From Limisphaerales bacterium (lineage in GTDB: Bacteria; Verrucomicrobiota; Verrucomicrobiia; Limisphaerales; SXTU01), in the NCBI GenBank assembly GCA_009773355.1, contig WRPG01000043.1, positions 22,194 to 86,193 on the forward strand: a DNA stretch of 64,000 nt, read 5' to 3'. Under the pieces are notes generated by a model. The model was not told the DNA's origin. It ran no database searches and saw only the letters and a program-made list of their open reading frames with translations. This document shows positions 7,716-16,626 of this stretch, piece by piece. Position 1 is the first letter of the stretch. Every line of letters starts with the position of its first letter. A program made the position numbers and the translations under genes.

Positions 7716-7793
7716 GTAATTAGTGATTAGTGATTAGTAAGCGGGTAAGGTTCTCCGAGCGCATCGCCGACTGATTACTAATCACTAATCACT
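7716..7793. repeat. Heptamer-repeat hairpin between panD and lpxD
   Basis: The left arm consists of GTAATTA, GTGATTA, GTGATTA and GTAA; the right arm holds the complementary ACTAATC units. The 19 bp at 7722-7740 pair perfectly with 7775-7793, around a 34-base loop. The 7-bp period and sequence match those at 3561-3588. It may act as a terminator or mRNA-stabilising structure, and it separates two co-directional genes. Confidence 0.8.
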
Positions 7794-7799
7794 TTCCCA

Positions 7800-8822
7800 A
7801 TGCCTCACACCGTCGCCGACATCGCCAAACACGTTCGCGGGGAAGTCCTTGGTGACCCGACCGCGCCCATCTCCGGCTTCGCCCCCGCCGACAGCGCGAA
7901 AAAGGGCGACCTGACGTTCGCCGAGACCGATGCCTACTTCACCGCCGCCGAGGCCAGCGCGGCGAGCGCGATCCTCATCGCGGGTGACCGCACGTCGGCC
8001 ACCAAGACACTCATCCGCGTGAAGAACGCGCGTGTGGCCTTCGCCAAGGTGTTGCCGCTCTTCTTCGCCGAACCGGTGCTGGAGGGGCAGCGTCACCCCA
8101 CGGCGGTCATCCCCAACTCAGCTTCCGTGGACGACACGGCTTACATCGGGCCGCACTGCGTCATCGGCGAGCATTGCCGCATCGAGGCGCGTGCGGCCTT
8201 GCTCGGCGGAAATCATCTCGGCGACAACTGCGTGGTGGGCGAGGACTCGAAGCTGTTCCCGAACGTCGTGCTCTACGCGCGCACGCAGCTCGGCAAGCGG
8301 GTGCGCCTCCACGCTGGCTGCGTCATCGGCTCGGACGGTTTCGGCTACGTGTTCGATGCCGGCGTGCATCACAAGGTGCTTCAAGTCGGCCACGTCATCA
8401 TCGGTGACGACGTGGAGCTGGGCGCGAACGTGACCGTGGACCGCGGCGCGATTGGCCCGACCGTCATCGGCAAGGGCAGCAAGGTGGACAACCTCGTGCA
8501 GATTGCGCACAACGTGCAAATCGGCGAGCACTGCATCGTCGTCTCGCAGGCGGGCATTGCGGGCAGCACCAAGCTGGGCAACTACGTCGTGCTCGGCGGC
8601 CAGGTGGGAATCGCGGGCCATCTCAAGATTGGCAACCAAGTCACCATCGCCGCGCAGTCCGGCGTGATGCACGACATCCCGGATGGCGGGAAGTGGCTCG
8701 GCTCCCCCGCGCAGCCCGACCGGCAAACCAAGCGCCAGTGGCTCGCGTTGCATCAGTTGCCCGAACTGCTCCGACGTGTGAAGGAGCTGGAGAAGCAACT
8801 CGCGGAGCAGAAGGCGTTGTAA
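7800..8822 (+). CDS. lpxD: UDP-3-O-acylglucosamine N-acyltransferase
   Basis: 340 residues. An N-terminal uridine-binding domain (LTFAETDAYF, near residue 38) is followed by a left-handed beta-helix of hexapeptide repeats (IGPHCVIGEHCRIEA, VIGDDVELGANVTVDRG, split by other turns) and a C-terminal helical extension. His237 in NLVQIAHNVQIG matches the catalytic His. It adds the second acyl chain in lipid A synthesis, so the organism makes LPS. It stands alone here without lpxA/lpxC/fabZ next to it. Confidence 0.96.
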   Translation: MPHTVADIAKHVRGEVLGDPTAPISGFAPADSAKKGDLTFAETDAYFTAAEASAASAILIAGDRTSATKTLIRVKNARVAFAKVLPLFFAEPVLEGQRHPTAVIPNSASVDDTAYIGPHCVIGEHCRIEARAALLGGNHLGDNCVVGEDSKLFPNVVLYARTQLGKRVRLHAGCVIGSDGFGYVFDAGVHHKVLQVGHVIIGDDVELGANVTVDRGAIGPTVIGKGSKVDNLVQIAHNVQIGEHCIVVSQAGIAGSTKLGNYVVLGGQVGIAGHLKIGNQVTIAAQSGVMHDIPDGGKWLGSPAQPDRQTKRQWLALHQLPELLRRVKELEKQLAEQKAL

Positions 8823-8824
8823 AT

Positions 8825-8898
8825 GTAGCGCGACTTTCCAAAGTCGCGTCTTTGGCGCATGTCGCCCGCAGCCACGCGACATTGGAATGTCGCGCTAC
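8825..8898. repeat. Paired palindromic (REP/BIME-like) element, GTAG...CTAC
   Basis: Arms 8825-8848 and 8875-8898 each contain a palindrome (GCGACTTTCCAAAGTCGC and GCGACATTGGAATGTCGC) next to GTAG or CTAC. It begins two bases after the lpxD stop. The CTAC end contains the TAG stop of the convergent transporter gene. A bidirectional terminator role is likely. Confidence 0.8.
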
Positions 8899-10271
8899 TT
8901 TGCATCGTCTCCTACGGGGGCGAGGTTCTTCTGAAGCGTCTCCGGCGTGACCTCGCCCTCCCAGCGGCTGATGGCAACCGTCGCCACGCCGTTGCCAATG
9001 AGGTTGGTGATGGCGCGACATTCGCTCATGAAACGGTCAATCCCCACCAGCAGCGCGAGCGATGCGATGGGCACCTTCGGCAGCACCGCGAGCGTGGCCG
9101 CCAACGTCACGAAGCCCGCGCCCGTCACGCCGCTGGAGCCTTTCGACGACACCATCGCGACCAGCAGCAGCGTGGCCTGCTCGCGAAGGTCGAGCGGCGT
9201 GTTGGTGGCCTGCGCGAGGAAGACGGCGGCCATCGTCATGTAGATGTTCGTGCCGTCGAGATTGAAGCTGTAGCCCGTGGGAATGACGAGGCCGACGGTG
9301 GAATTCGAGCAGCCGAGCCGCCGCATCTTTTGAATCATGCCCGGCAGCGCGGTCTCGGAGGAGCTTGTGCCCAGCACCAGCAGCAGCTCCTCCTTGATGA
9401 ACGCGAGGAAGCGGAGAATCGAGAAGCCGCACAGCGCCGCGATCCCGCCGAGCACCACGAAGACGAACACCCCGGCGGTCGCGTAGAAGCCGGCCATGAG
9501 CTTGAGCAGCTTTTCCAGCGAGCCAAGGCCGTAGCTGCCCACGGTGAAGGCCATCGCGCCGAACGCGCCCACCGGCGCGAGCTGCACCACGATGCGCATG
9601 ACGCCGAAGAAGATTTCCGAAGCCCGCTCGATGACGTTCAGCACCGCGAGCCGGTGGTGGTTGTGCAACGCGGTGATGGCGAAGGCGGTGAGCGCGGAGA
9701 CGAGCAGCACTTGCAGCAGGTCGCCGGTGACGAAGGCGGAGAAGAGCGTGGCGGGAATGATGTTCAGGAGGAAGGCCGTCATCGTCTGTGACTCGGCGCG
9801 CTTGGCGTAGCCCTTGGCGATGTCGGGGTCGAGCGTGGCCGGGTCAATGTTGAAGCCCGCGCCCGGCTGAAGCCAGTTCACCACCACGAGGCCGATGATG
9901 AGCGCAATCGTCGAGACGACCTCGAAGTAAAGCAGCGTCTTCACGCCCACGCGCCCGAGCTTCCTCATGTCGCTCATCGAGGCGATGCCGTGAACCACCG
10001 TGCAGAAGATGATGGGCGCAATCATCATCTTCACCAGCGCGATGAAGGCGTCCCCCAACGGCTTCAACTTCGCCGCGCTCCACTGGTCCGGTGCCTCCTT
10101 GTCGAGTGGAAAGTAAATCCCGACGACGATGCCGAACACGACCGCGAGCAGCACCTGGATGTAGAGCACGCGATACCAAGGCGTGCGTTCGGGCGGGGCG
10201 GACGGCGCGGGTGTGTTCAAGCGGCGCGAGGCTAGCCGCTGGCATCGCCCCGCGCAACTTGCCTTGAGCAC
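8895..10271 (-). CDS. dctA: Dicarboxylate/amino acid:cation symporter (DctA/GltP type)
   Basis: 458 residues with about eight hydrophobic segments plus re-entrant loops. The diagnostic motifs are [10 protein letters not shown] (serine-rich hairpin 1), [11 protein letters not shown] (TM7), [13 protein letters not shown] (hairpin 2) and [16 protein letters not shown] (TM8, with the substrate-binding Arg and Asn/Asp). It imports C4-dicarboxylates or glutamate/aspartate with sodium or protons across the inner membrane; dctA is a family-level symbol. The start is uncertain: GTG 10271 is given, but TTG near 10220 would also place a short leader before TM1. The TAG stop is inside the palindromic element. 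Confidence 0.9.
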   Translation of the reverse strand: MLKASCAGRCQRLASRRLNTPAPSAPPERTPWYRVLYIQVLLAVVFGIVVGIYFPLDKEAPDQWSAAKLKPLGDAFIALVKMMIAPIIFCTVVHGIASMSDMRKLGRVGVKTLLYFEVVSTIALIIGLVVVNWLQPGAGFNIDPATLDPDIAKGYAKRAESQTMTAFLLNIIPATLFSAFVTGDLLQVLLVSALTAFAITALHNHHRLAVLNVIERASEIFFGVMRIVVQLAPVGAFGAMAFTVGSYGLGSLEKLLKLMAGFYATAGVFVFVVLGGIAALCGFSILRFLAFIKEELLLVLGTSSSETALPGMIQKMRRLGCSNSTVGLVIPTGYSFNLDGTNIYMTMAAVFLAQATNTPLDLREQATLLLVAMVSSKGSSGVTGAGFVTLAATLAVLPKVPIASLALLVGIDRFMSECRAITNLIGNGVATVAISRWEGEVTPETLQKNLAPVGDDAK

Positions 10272-10329
10272 TTTTGAATTGCGTCACGCCCGGCGGTTTC
10301 CAATTCTCGCGACAGCACCGACCCAATCT

Positions 10330-11214
10330 ATGAGCCACCACGTTTCCCGCCGCCACTTCGTCCACACCCTCGCCGCCGCCAGTCTGGCCCCCGCCGCCTT
10401 CGCCGCCGGCAAATCCCGGGACGTGAAGAAGGCCATCATGTGGGGCACCATCGGCGTGAAGGGCAGCGTGCTGGAGAAGATGCAGGCCGCCAAGACCGCC
10501 GGGTTCCTCGGCGTGGAGCCGATGGGCGGCATGGACCGCGCCGAGGTGAAAGCCGCTTTGCAAGCCACCGGCCTCAAGGCCGCGAGCGTCTGCTGCCACA
10601 CGCATTGGGCGAAGCCGCTCTCCGCGCCCGACGAGCCGACGCGCAAAGTCGGCTACGATGGCCTGGTGCTCTCGCTTCAGGACGCGAAGGAATACGGCGC
10701 GACCAGCGTGCTGCTCGTGCCCGGCGTGGTGAATGACAAGGTCAGCTATGACGACTGCTTCAAGCGCTGCGTCGCCGAAATCAAGAAGACCGTGCCCGTC
10801 GCGAAAGACCTCGGCGTGAAGATTGCCATCGAGAACGTCTGGAACAACTTCGTCACCAAGCCGCAGCAGGCCGTGGATCTCCTCGACGCCATCAACAGCG
10901 AGTGGGTGGGCTGGCACTTCGACATCGGCAACGTGGGCCGCTACAGCCCGGCGGAGACGTGGATTCCGGTCATCGGCAGGCGCATCCTCAAGCTGCACAT
11001 CAAGGAGTTCGACACCCGCAAGATGACACCGGACAAGCCGGGCGCGGGTTTCGGCGCGAAGTTCCTCGAAGGCGACAACAAATGGCCTGCCATCATGGCC
11101 GCGCTGGACAAGATCGGTTATTCCGGCTGGGGCATCGCCGAGCAAGGCGGCGGTGGCACGCCGGAGGGCTTGAAGGACTTGTCCGACCGGATGACGAAGA
11201 TTTTCGCGAGCTGA
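10330..11214 (+). CDS. Secreted sugar phosphate isomerase/epimerase-like TIM-barrel protein
   Basis: 294 residues. A Tat-like signal (SRRHFVHTLAAASLAPAAFAA) is followed by a TIM barrel of the xylose isomerase-like/AP endonuclease 2 family. Visible strands with likely metal ligands are GFLGVEPMG, VKIAIENVW, GWHFDIGNVG and ILKLHIKEFD, ending with GWGIAEQGGG. The pattern of Glu, Asp, His and Glu fits the divalent-metal site. Such exported members are common in Verrucomicrobiota and probably act on sugars. Substrate unknown. It starts 58 bp from the divergent transporter gene. Confidence 0.85.
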   Translation: MSHHVSRRHFVHTLAAASLAPAAFAAGKSRDVKKAIMWGTIGVKGSVLEKMQAAKTAGFLGVEPMGGMDRAEVKAALQATGLKAASVCCHTHWAKPLSAPDEPTRKVGYDGLVLSLQDAKEYGATSVLLVPGVVNDKVSYDDCFKRCVAEIKKTVPVAKDLGVKIAIENVWNNFVTKPQQAVDLLDAINSEWVGWHFDIGNVGRYSPAETWIPVIGRRILKLHIKEFDTRKMTPDKPGAGFGAKFLEGDNKWPAIMAALDKIGYSGWGIAEQGGGGTPEGLKDLSDRMTKIFAS

Positions 11215-11221
11215 CGCCGAG

Positions 11222-11240
11222 CCGCCGAGAAATTCGGCGG
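11222..11240. terminator. Short hairpin between convergent genes
   Basis: CCGCCGA (11222-11228) and TCGGCGG (11234-11240) form a 7-bp stem with a GAAAT loop, between the stops of the isomerase and the methyltransferase. No U-tract. Confidence 0.4.
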
Positions 11241-11246
11241 TGGAAG

Positions 11247-11957
11247 TTACTTCTTAACCGAGAAGATGACGAGCGTTGGCCCCTGCTTGGAGCGATCGTT
11301 CACGTCGTGCTGGAAATAGACGCGCTCAACATGGTCTCCGAACTGGTCAAGTATGTCGCGGACGGTCTGGATTTGCCCGGTGGTGCCCATAAGCTTGCCC
11401 TCCTTCCGAAGTGACTCGATGACCGCGTCGGGGTAGCAGGTGATGCCAATGGCCACCAGGCCGCCAGGGCGCACGACACGGACGATTTCGCGCGCGGCAC
11501 GGCGCGGGTCGTCGCTGTAAGTGAGCACCCACCCCAGCATCACAGCGTCCCAACTGCTGTCCTGGTAAGGCATGGCATGCATGTTGCCGAGGTCCACCCA
11601 GGGCGAGTAAGACAGCATGTCGAGGCCGCGGACGTTTTCTGGCGCAAAGCCGTAGGCGGTCAGGTAGAGCAGATCCGTCTCGAAGCGGCAGCCAATGGCC
11701 AGCACGCGGGATTCGGGCGTAAGCCGGTCAATCACGGCCAGCGGCTGGATCAACTTAAGGATGCGGTCGCTGGGTCGACCGTCGAGCAGCCCTTTGACGT
11801 TGTGGGCATGGCCGGAGACGCCGAGGTGGTCGTCATACGCGCGAACGGTGCGTTTGAGCTTGGTGAACCAGAAATAGCGGACCTTGAAGACGAAATTGCA
11901 GATGGGCTTCACCCGCATGAAGCGGTTAAGGCGGTAGATGAGGCGGGAGCTTGCCAT
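11247..11957 (-). CDS. Class I SAM-dependent methyltransferase
   Basis: 236 residues. Motif I is RVLAIGCRFETD (about residues 84-95), then the acidic GLDMLSY position, the PYQDSSWDAVMLGWVL motif and IVRVVRPGGLVAIGI, the usual Methyltransf_11 arrangement. The Gly-rich loop is atypical (GCRFE instead of GxGxG), so SAM binding should be considered likely rather than sure. The N-terminal 70 residues are basic and aromatic. It heads the leftmost part of the surface-glycan cluster and may methylate a sugar or lipid intermediate; the substrate is unknown. Confidence 0.8.
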   Translation of the reverse strand: MASSRLIYRLNRFMRVKPICNFVFKVRYFWFTKLKRTVRAYDDHLGVSGHAHNVKGLLDGRPSDRILKLIQPLAVIDRLTPESRVLAIGCRFETDLLYLTAYGFAPENVRGLDMLSYSPWVDLGNMHAMPYQDSSWDAVMLGWVLTYSDDPRRAAREIVRVVRPGGLVAIGITCYPDAVIESLRKEGKLMGTTGQIQTVRDILDQFGDHVERVYFQHDVNDRSKQGPTLVIFSVKK

Positions 11958-12010
11958 AAGCGGCGCAGGCTAGTGCGGGGTCCGCACCCTGACAAGGCCG
12001 GACGCCGCGC

Positions 12011-12781
12011 TCAGGCAGGTGACTGGAATTCCGCCGGCAGCACCGGACGGAAGTGTTCCTGGACGAAAGGATCGCGCAGGAAGCGTGCGCGCTTTTCCTG
12101 GAAGGACTTCACGAGCTTCGGGTCGTCCATCTGGCCCGTGAGCAGGCTGGAAATGTTGCTGGTGTGCCAGAGCACCCGGCTCATGCGCCAGAGGCTCAGA
12201 AGCTCGACGCCGTTGCGCCGGCCCGCAAAGTGCCGGGGCGCGAGGTGCCAGTCTCGGAGGAAATTGAACTCGATGTCCGCCAGCACGGATCGGCGCGTGA
12301 GGAGGAAGTGATACATCAGCTTGCCCTCGACCTCCTGTCCGGGGCGCGGGTTGTGCCGCAGGTGCCGGAGCCAGTCGCCCACCCGCTTGCGCCAGGGCCG
12401 GAAAGGATTCGCCTCGCGTTCGAACGTGCTGAGCGCGGCGAGGTCCGCGTTCACCAGCCGGCCAAACCAGCGCTTGTCCCACCCGCGCTCCAGAAAAATC
12501 GTGTCGCTGTGCACCAGACCCACAAGGTCGTGGCTGGCCGCGGCGAGGCCCACATCCAACGCGTGGAAGTTTCCGTAAGAACCCTTGTGTTCCGTCGCAT
12601 TGTCCAACCGGCGGATGCGTGGGAACTCGTCCAACATCTTCGACTCCGGGCTGCCCGGCGCGTTGTCCACCACCAGCACCTCCGGTTCGCCCATGCTGAA
12701 ATGGAAGATGGAATGCAGTGCCAGCCGGGTGATCTCCGGCGTGCGGTAGTAGGGCACAATGAGCGTGTAGGGTGGAATCAT
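12011..12781 (-). CDS. Family 2-type glycosyltransferase
   Basis: 256 residues. The N-terminus YTLIVPYYRTPEITRLAL, then EVLVVDNAPGS and GLVHSDTIFLERGWD, gives a GT-A fold with a DxD-like SDT metal site. The C-terminal half (RHFAGRRNGVELL and onward) is not of a family that I recognise. It would transfer a sugar from a nucleotide donor in the cytoplasm. ATG 12781 is chosen; 35 in-frame upstream residues have no family similarity. It is divergent from the PhyH-type gene and belongs with the nearby GT4/GT9 genes. Confidence 0.78.
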   Translation of the reverse strand: MIPPYTLIVPYYRTPEITRLALHSIFHFSMGEPEVLVVDNAPGSPESKMLDEFPRIRRLDNATEHKGSYGNFHALDVGLAAASHDLVGLVHSDTIFLERGWDKRWFGRLVNADLAALSTFEREANPFRPWRKRVGDWLRHLRHNPRPGQEVEGKLMYHFLLTRRSVLADIEFNFLRDWHLAPRHFAGRRNGVELLSLWRMSRVLWHTSNISSLLTGQMDDPKLVKSFQEKRARFLRDPFVQEHFRPVLPAEFQSPA

Positions 12782-12906
12782 GCTGCCAGGCGGGCGCAGG
12801 CTAGTGAGCGGCCCGCGGGCTGACAAGGGCGGACACCGCCGGGAAAATGCGTTGTCTCCGCCGCAGGCGCTGGCTAGCGTGATCACGCTGACATCGCGCT
12901 GACACC

Positions 12907-13749
12907 ATGAAACGCAACCGGGTCATCTCCTTCCTCAAGACGCCGATCTTCAAGGCCAAGGAATACCTCCACCGCCGCCCCCAGCCTGGCTTCCGCTGCG
13001 ACTTCGCGCCGCCGGAGCAGAAGGAGCCTGCCCGGAAGGCGCTGGCGGAACTGGAGCGCGAGGGCATCGCCCTGCTGCCCGCCCACTTCACGGGCGCGCG
13101 CCTGGAAAAACTCCGGCAAGCCTTCGAGGAAGCCGTCCGCAACCACCCGGACAAGGCCAACCCCGACTCCCTGATCAACGAGGACATCCTTCACCTCAGC
13201 CCCGCCTTCGTCGAGGCGGCGCTGGATGACGTGCTGCTCGAGACCATCGGTGGCTATTACGGGAAGCCCTTCGCCGTCGGCCGCGCCAACGCCATGCGCA
13301 TCCTGCCCTCACCGGAGACGCGCTATGGCTCCTACCAGTGGCACCACGACTCGCGCGGGCGGCAGGTCCATGTGATGATTCTCCTTCAGGACATGCCCGA
13401 GAACGGCCAGAAGATGTCCTACCTGCGCCAGTCCCATTTGCGCTACTACGACCACTGGCGTGGGTTGGCGGAAGGCTCGCGCTTCGAGAAGGAAGTCCAC
13501 GGCAACCCCGAGCTGGCCCCGCTGATCACGCACATCACCGGCCCGGCGGGCACGGTCGGCATCTTCGACGCCAACGGCCTGCATTCCGGCAATCGTTGCC
13601 AGACGGTGACGCGCGACACGCTCACCTACTGCTACGTCACCTACCGGCACTTCAAAAAAATCCGCTGCCGCAAGGCCGATGTCGCCGCGCTGCCTCCCGC
13701 CAAGCGCGGCGTGCTCACGTTCAATCCCTTCTGCGAGCAGTTGGACTAG
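12907..13749 (+). CDS. Phytanoyl-CoA dioxygenase (PhyH) family protein
   Basis: 280 residues. WHHDSRG (about residues 141-147) provides the HxD iron ligands and LHSGNR the distal His, followed by an Arg for 2-oxoglutarate; together they indicate a non-heme Fe(II)/2-oxoglutarate oxygenase. HYTYRHF-like C-terminal strands complete the double-stranded beta-helix. It lies inside a set of glycosyltransferases and methyltransferases, so it may hydroxylate a sugar or lipid of the cell surface; this is inference. Its stop codon overlaps that of the convergent GT4 gene in the palindrome CTAG (13746-13749). Confidence 0.82.
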   Translation: MKRNRVISFLKTPIFKAKEYLHRRPQPGFRCDFAPPEQKEPARKALAELEREGIALLPAHFTGARLEKLRQAFEEAVRNHPDKANPDSLINEDILHLSPAFVEAALDDVLLETIGGYYGKPFAVGRANAMRILPSPETRYGSYQWHHDSRGRQVHVMILLQDMPENGQKMSYLRQSHLRYYDHWRGLAEGSRFEKEVHGNPELAPLITHITGPAGTVGIFDANGLHSGNRCQTVTRDTLTYCYVTYRHFKKIRCRKADVAALPPAKRGVLTFNPFCEQLD

Positions 13750-14843
13750 GCGCGCTCCCCCGAACCAGCCAGCCGCGCGAACTCCGCCGTCAGCTTCGCA
13801 ACGGTGTGCCCGACGAGGAATTTGGCGCGCAGATTTTCCTGACTGCGGGCAAGGCCAAACTCGATGGCCGGCCAGTTCTGCAGCAGGTTCTTGAGCGCGG
13901 TCGCGAGTGCGGCGGGCTGGTGGGGCACAACCAGCAGCTCCGCCTGCGCCTGCGCCTGGTCGAGGATCCCGACGCGCGTGGTGAGCAGGGGCACGCCGGC
14001 GGCCAGCACCTCGACCGCCGCCATGCCGAAGGTTTCCATGCGCGACGGGTTGATGACGAGGTCGTAGCCCAGCACCAGTTCCCGGAACATTTCCACGCGG
14101 CCCAGGAAGTTGCACCGCGCCCGCCGCAGCCGGCCCAGCTTCAAGTCGTTCTGCGCCGGGTCGGGTTGCGCGCCGGTGAAATCAAACTGCAACTCGGGCA
14201 GCGCGCCGGCCTGCTCCAGTTGAAACAGCGCCTCGGTCAGGTCCGCCCAGCCCTTCCAGTCCAGCGGCGAGCCGAGCACGAGCACGCGGCGCGGGAACTC
14301 CGCCGCCTTTGGTTTCGGCGGGCTGAACTCGGACGGCTCGATGCCGTCGTGCACGAGGCGGATGTCCTTGGCCGCGTCCCAGCCCTTCGCGCGTGCCTGA
14401 ATCTCGTCGCCCACGGCCACGACCGAGTCGTAGTCGCCGCAGCGGTATTTCCAGTAGTCGGCCTCGCGCATGCCCGGCGAGCGCAGGTGCATCACGGTGC
14501 GGGCGCGCAGCTCGCGCGCGCCGGCCAGGCCGAGCAGCCCTTCCCAATGGTCGTTCGCGTGGACGATGACCGGGGTGCCGGGGAGAGCGGCGACGCGCTT
14601 CGTCACGCGGCGCGCGAAGGCCGCGTTGCCCCACAGCCGCGCCGTGAGCGCGCGCGAGCTGGGAAACGGCTGGACCAGCACGGCCACGCCGTTGCGCTCG
14701 CATTCCGTCGTGAGCCAGCCGGGTTCCGAGCAGACGAGCACCGGGTTCCACGGGCGCATCCCCTCGTGCCGCAGCATCCGGGCAAGGCACGTCTGCGCGC
14801 CGGCGCGGTGCGCGCGCTTCTGGAGGAAGACGGCGCGGTTCAT
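13746..14843 (-). CDS. Family 4-type glycosyltransferase
   Basis: 365 residues with a two-Rossmann GT-B layout. The C-terminal half contains VLVLGSPLDWKGW and the donor-binding DLVINPSRMETFGMAAVEVLA region with the E-x7-E element; it is shown here in parts. The N-terminal half has VIVHANDHWEGLLGLAGA. It likely adds a sugar to LPS or another surface glycan. The start ATG 14843 overlaps the stop of the GT9 gene (TCAT on the plus strand), so the two are translationally coupled. Confidence 0.88.
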   Translation of the reverse strand: MNRAVFLQKRAHRAGAQTCLARMLRHEGMRPWNPVLVCSEPGWLTTECERNGVAVLVQPFPSSRALTARLWGNAAFARRVTKRVAALPGTPVIVHANDHWEGLLGLAGARELRARTVMHLRSPGMREADYWKYRCGDYDSVVAVGDEIQARAKGWDAAKDIRLVHDGIEPSEFSPPKPKAAEFPRRVLVLGSPLDWKGWADLTEALFQLEQAGALPELQFDFTGAQPDPAQNDLKLGRLRRARCNFLGRVEMFRELVLGYDLVINPSRMETFGMAAVEVLAAGVPLLTTRVGILDQAQAQAELLVVPHQPAALATALKNLLQNWPAIEFGLARSQENLRAKFLVGHTVAKLTAEFARLAGSGERA

Positions 14844-15883
14844 GGCTTTGCGAGCAGTTTGTCCGCGGCGACGAGCACGGCGTCCGCCGTGATGCGCTCC
14901 ATGCACGGGTAAGGCTTGGATTTGTCGCAGGTGAACTCGCGCTTTGCCTTGCACGGGCACTCGCCCAGCACCAGCTCGTGCCGGCATTGCCACGGATGCC
15001 AGCTCCACTCGGACGACGGGCCGAACAGCGCGACCGTCGGGGCCTGCATCGCGGCGGCGAGGTGCATGGCCACCGTGTCCACGCCGAGAAAGAGCTTGGC
15101 CCGCCCGAGCAGCCAGCCGAGTTCGTGGAGGCTGATCTGGCCGCCGGTCGTGAAGTGCCTCGCGCGCGCGGTGGCGAGGATGCCATTGACCAGCTCAGTC
15201 TCGCGCGCTGCGGGGCCGCAGGAAAAAACGACCTTCAGGCCGCGCTGTGCCAGCGTGTCCGCCACCGCCGCCCAGCGCTCGGGCAGCCATTGCTTGAACG
15301 CCCACCGGCTCGTCGGGTGGATCACGGCGAAAGCGCCAGCGTCGCCCAGCCAAGGCAGCTTGTCGCGCAGGCTCGCCTCGTCCACCTGCGGCTCGAAGCG
15401 CATCGGCCCCGGCTGCGCGCCCGGCTCGATGATGTCCGCGACGGTGCGGAAGTCGCGGAGCACCTGGTGCTCGCGCGCCCACTCGAAGCGGGTGAAGTGG
15501 GTGAAGAGCCTGCGCCGCCAGCCAGCCAGCGGCGGGAAGTCGTTGAAGCCCCGGACGTGGGCGCGCGAGGCGGCCACCCAAAACTTGGCGCGGTCGGAGT
15601 CAGACAGGTCGAATGCGTAGTCGTAGCGTCCGCCGCAAGCGATCACGCGGAAGGCCGCCGCCGACTCGCGCAGTTCCTTGCCGAGGGAGCGGTTCGCCCG
15701 CTCCGGGCTGCCGACGGGGAGGAGATTGGTCACGTCGGGATTGCCCCGCAGCACGACTTCGCAACCGCTGCGCACCATCACGTCCAGCCGGACGTCGGGG
15801 AACTTCTGCTTCAGGAAGCGCAGGGTGGGCGTGAGCAGCAGCGTGTCGCCGAGGTGGCCGAGCTTGACGAGCAGCACCTTCAC
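14840..15883 (-). CDS. ADP-heptose:LPS heptosyltransferase-like (family 9) glycosyltransferase
   Basis: 347 residues. It starts MKVLLVKLGHLGDTLLLTP, the typical first strand-loop of GT9 heptosyltransferases, and has FAVIHPTSRWAFKQWLPERW, then FLGVDTVAMHLAAAM, the conserved nucleotide-sugar site with D-x-x-x-x-H. The C-terminus has a CPCKAKREFTC cysteine-rich segment followed by PYPCMERI, which is a known feature of some family members. It adds heptose or a related sugar to the LPS core at the inner membrane. It is flanked by a methyltransferase 6 bp upstream and a GT4 gene overlapping downstream. Confidence 0.9.
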   Translation of the reverse strand: MKVLLVKLGHLGDTLLLTPTLRFLKQKFPDVRLDVMVRSGCEVVLRGNPDVTNLLPVGSPERANRSLGKELRESAAAFRVIACGGRYDYAFDLSDSDRAKFWVAASRAHVRGFNDFPPLAGWRRRLFTHFTRFEWAREHQVLRDFRTVADIIEPGAQPGPMRFEPQVDEASLRDKLPWLGDAGAFAVIHPTSRWAFKQWLPERWAAVADTLAQRGLKVVFSCGPAARETELVNGILATARARHFTTGGQISLHELGWLLGRAKLFLGVDTVAMHLAAAMQAPTVALFGPSSEWSWHPWQCRHELVLGECPCKAKREFTCDKSKPYPCMERITADAVLVAADKLLAKP

Positions 15884-15889
15884 GCGCCG

Positions 15890-16522
15890 CTACTCCTTTC
15901 GCCGCGCCACCACGAAGAGGTCGTCGCCGCACCAGTAGCGGCCGAGCAGCGCGTTGCGCAGGGCGTAGATGAGCGCGCGCCCCAGCGAGGGCTTGCGGTC
16001 GGTGTATTCGCCGGAGTCCGCGACCTCCCAGCCCGCGCGCCGGAGCAGCTTGCCCAGCGCGGAGATGGGGTAAGGCCGCACATGGGTCGGGTCGCGCCAG
16101 AAGTCACCGACGGCGCGCCGCATGTTCGCGATGTTGGGCGTGAGAATGACCATCGGCGAGCCGGGCTTGACCGCGTGATGCAGCAGCTTGAACAGCTCCT
16201 CGACCTGCACCGGCGTGAAGTGCTCGACGATGTGCGAGACGTTCGCGCCGTCGTAGGTGCCGGGCGCGACGGCCTTGAGATGGTCGAAGAAGCTCTCGTT
16301 GATGACCTTGAGGCCCTTCGCCCGCGTGCGCTCGCACAGCTCGGCGTCCAGCTCGACGCCCGTGCCGTTGAGGCCGGCCTCCTTGAGCAGTTCGAGGAAA
16401 TGCCCCTGGCCGGACGCCACATCCACGATGGACTGGCAGCCGCGAAACCGCTCGATGAAGGGCTGGAAATACCGCCGCGCCACTTCGCGCTCGCGCGGAT
16501 CGGGGACGTGCATGTTGCTCAT
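15890..16522 (-). CDS. SAM-dependent methyltransferase (Methyltransf_23-like)
   Basis: 210 residues. Motif I is SIVDVASGQGHFLELL, with GTGVELDAE (ribose-binding acidic position), SHIVEHF and MVILTPNI. These indicate a class I methyltransferase. The gene is the first of the coupled minus-strand run methyltransferase-GT9-GT4, so the methyl acceptor is probably a surface sugar. The gene is divergent from hisD with about 100 bp between them. Substrate cannot be read from sequence. Confidence 0.88.
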   Translation of the reverse strand: MSNMHVPDPREREVARRYFQPFIERFRGCQSIVDVASGQGHFLELLKEAGLNGTGVELDAELCERTRAKGLKVINESFFDHLKAVAPGTYDGANVSHIVEHFTPVQVEELFKLLHHAVKPGSPMVILTPNIANMRRAVGDFWRDPTHVRPYPISALGKLLRRAGWEVADSGEYTDRKPSLGRALIYALRNALLGRYWCGDDLFVVARRKE

Positions 16523-16626
16523 GAACTGCCGGCCATGAAATCACACGCCCGCCGCAGCGCACAGGAAAAATGCTGCGCCCGCCGCGCTTTTGACTTTCCC
16601 CCTCCCTCCTCGTAGCCTCGCGGCGC

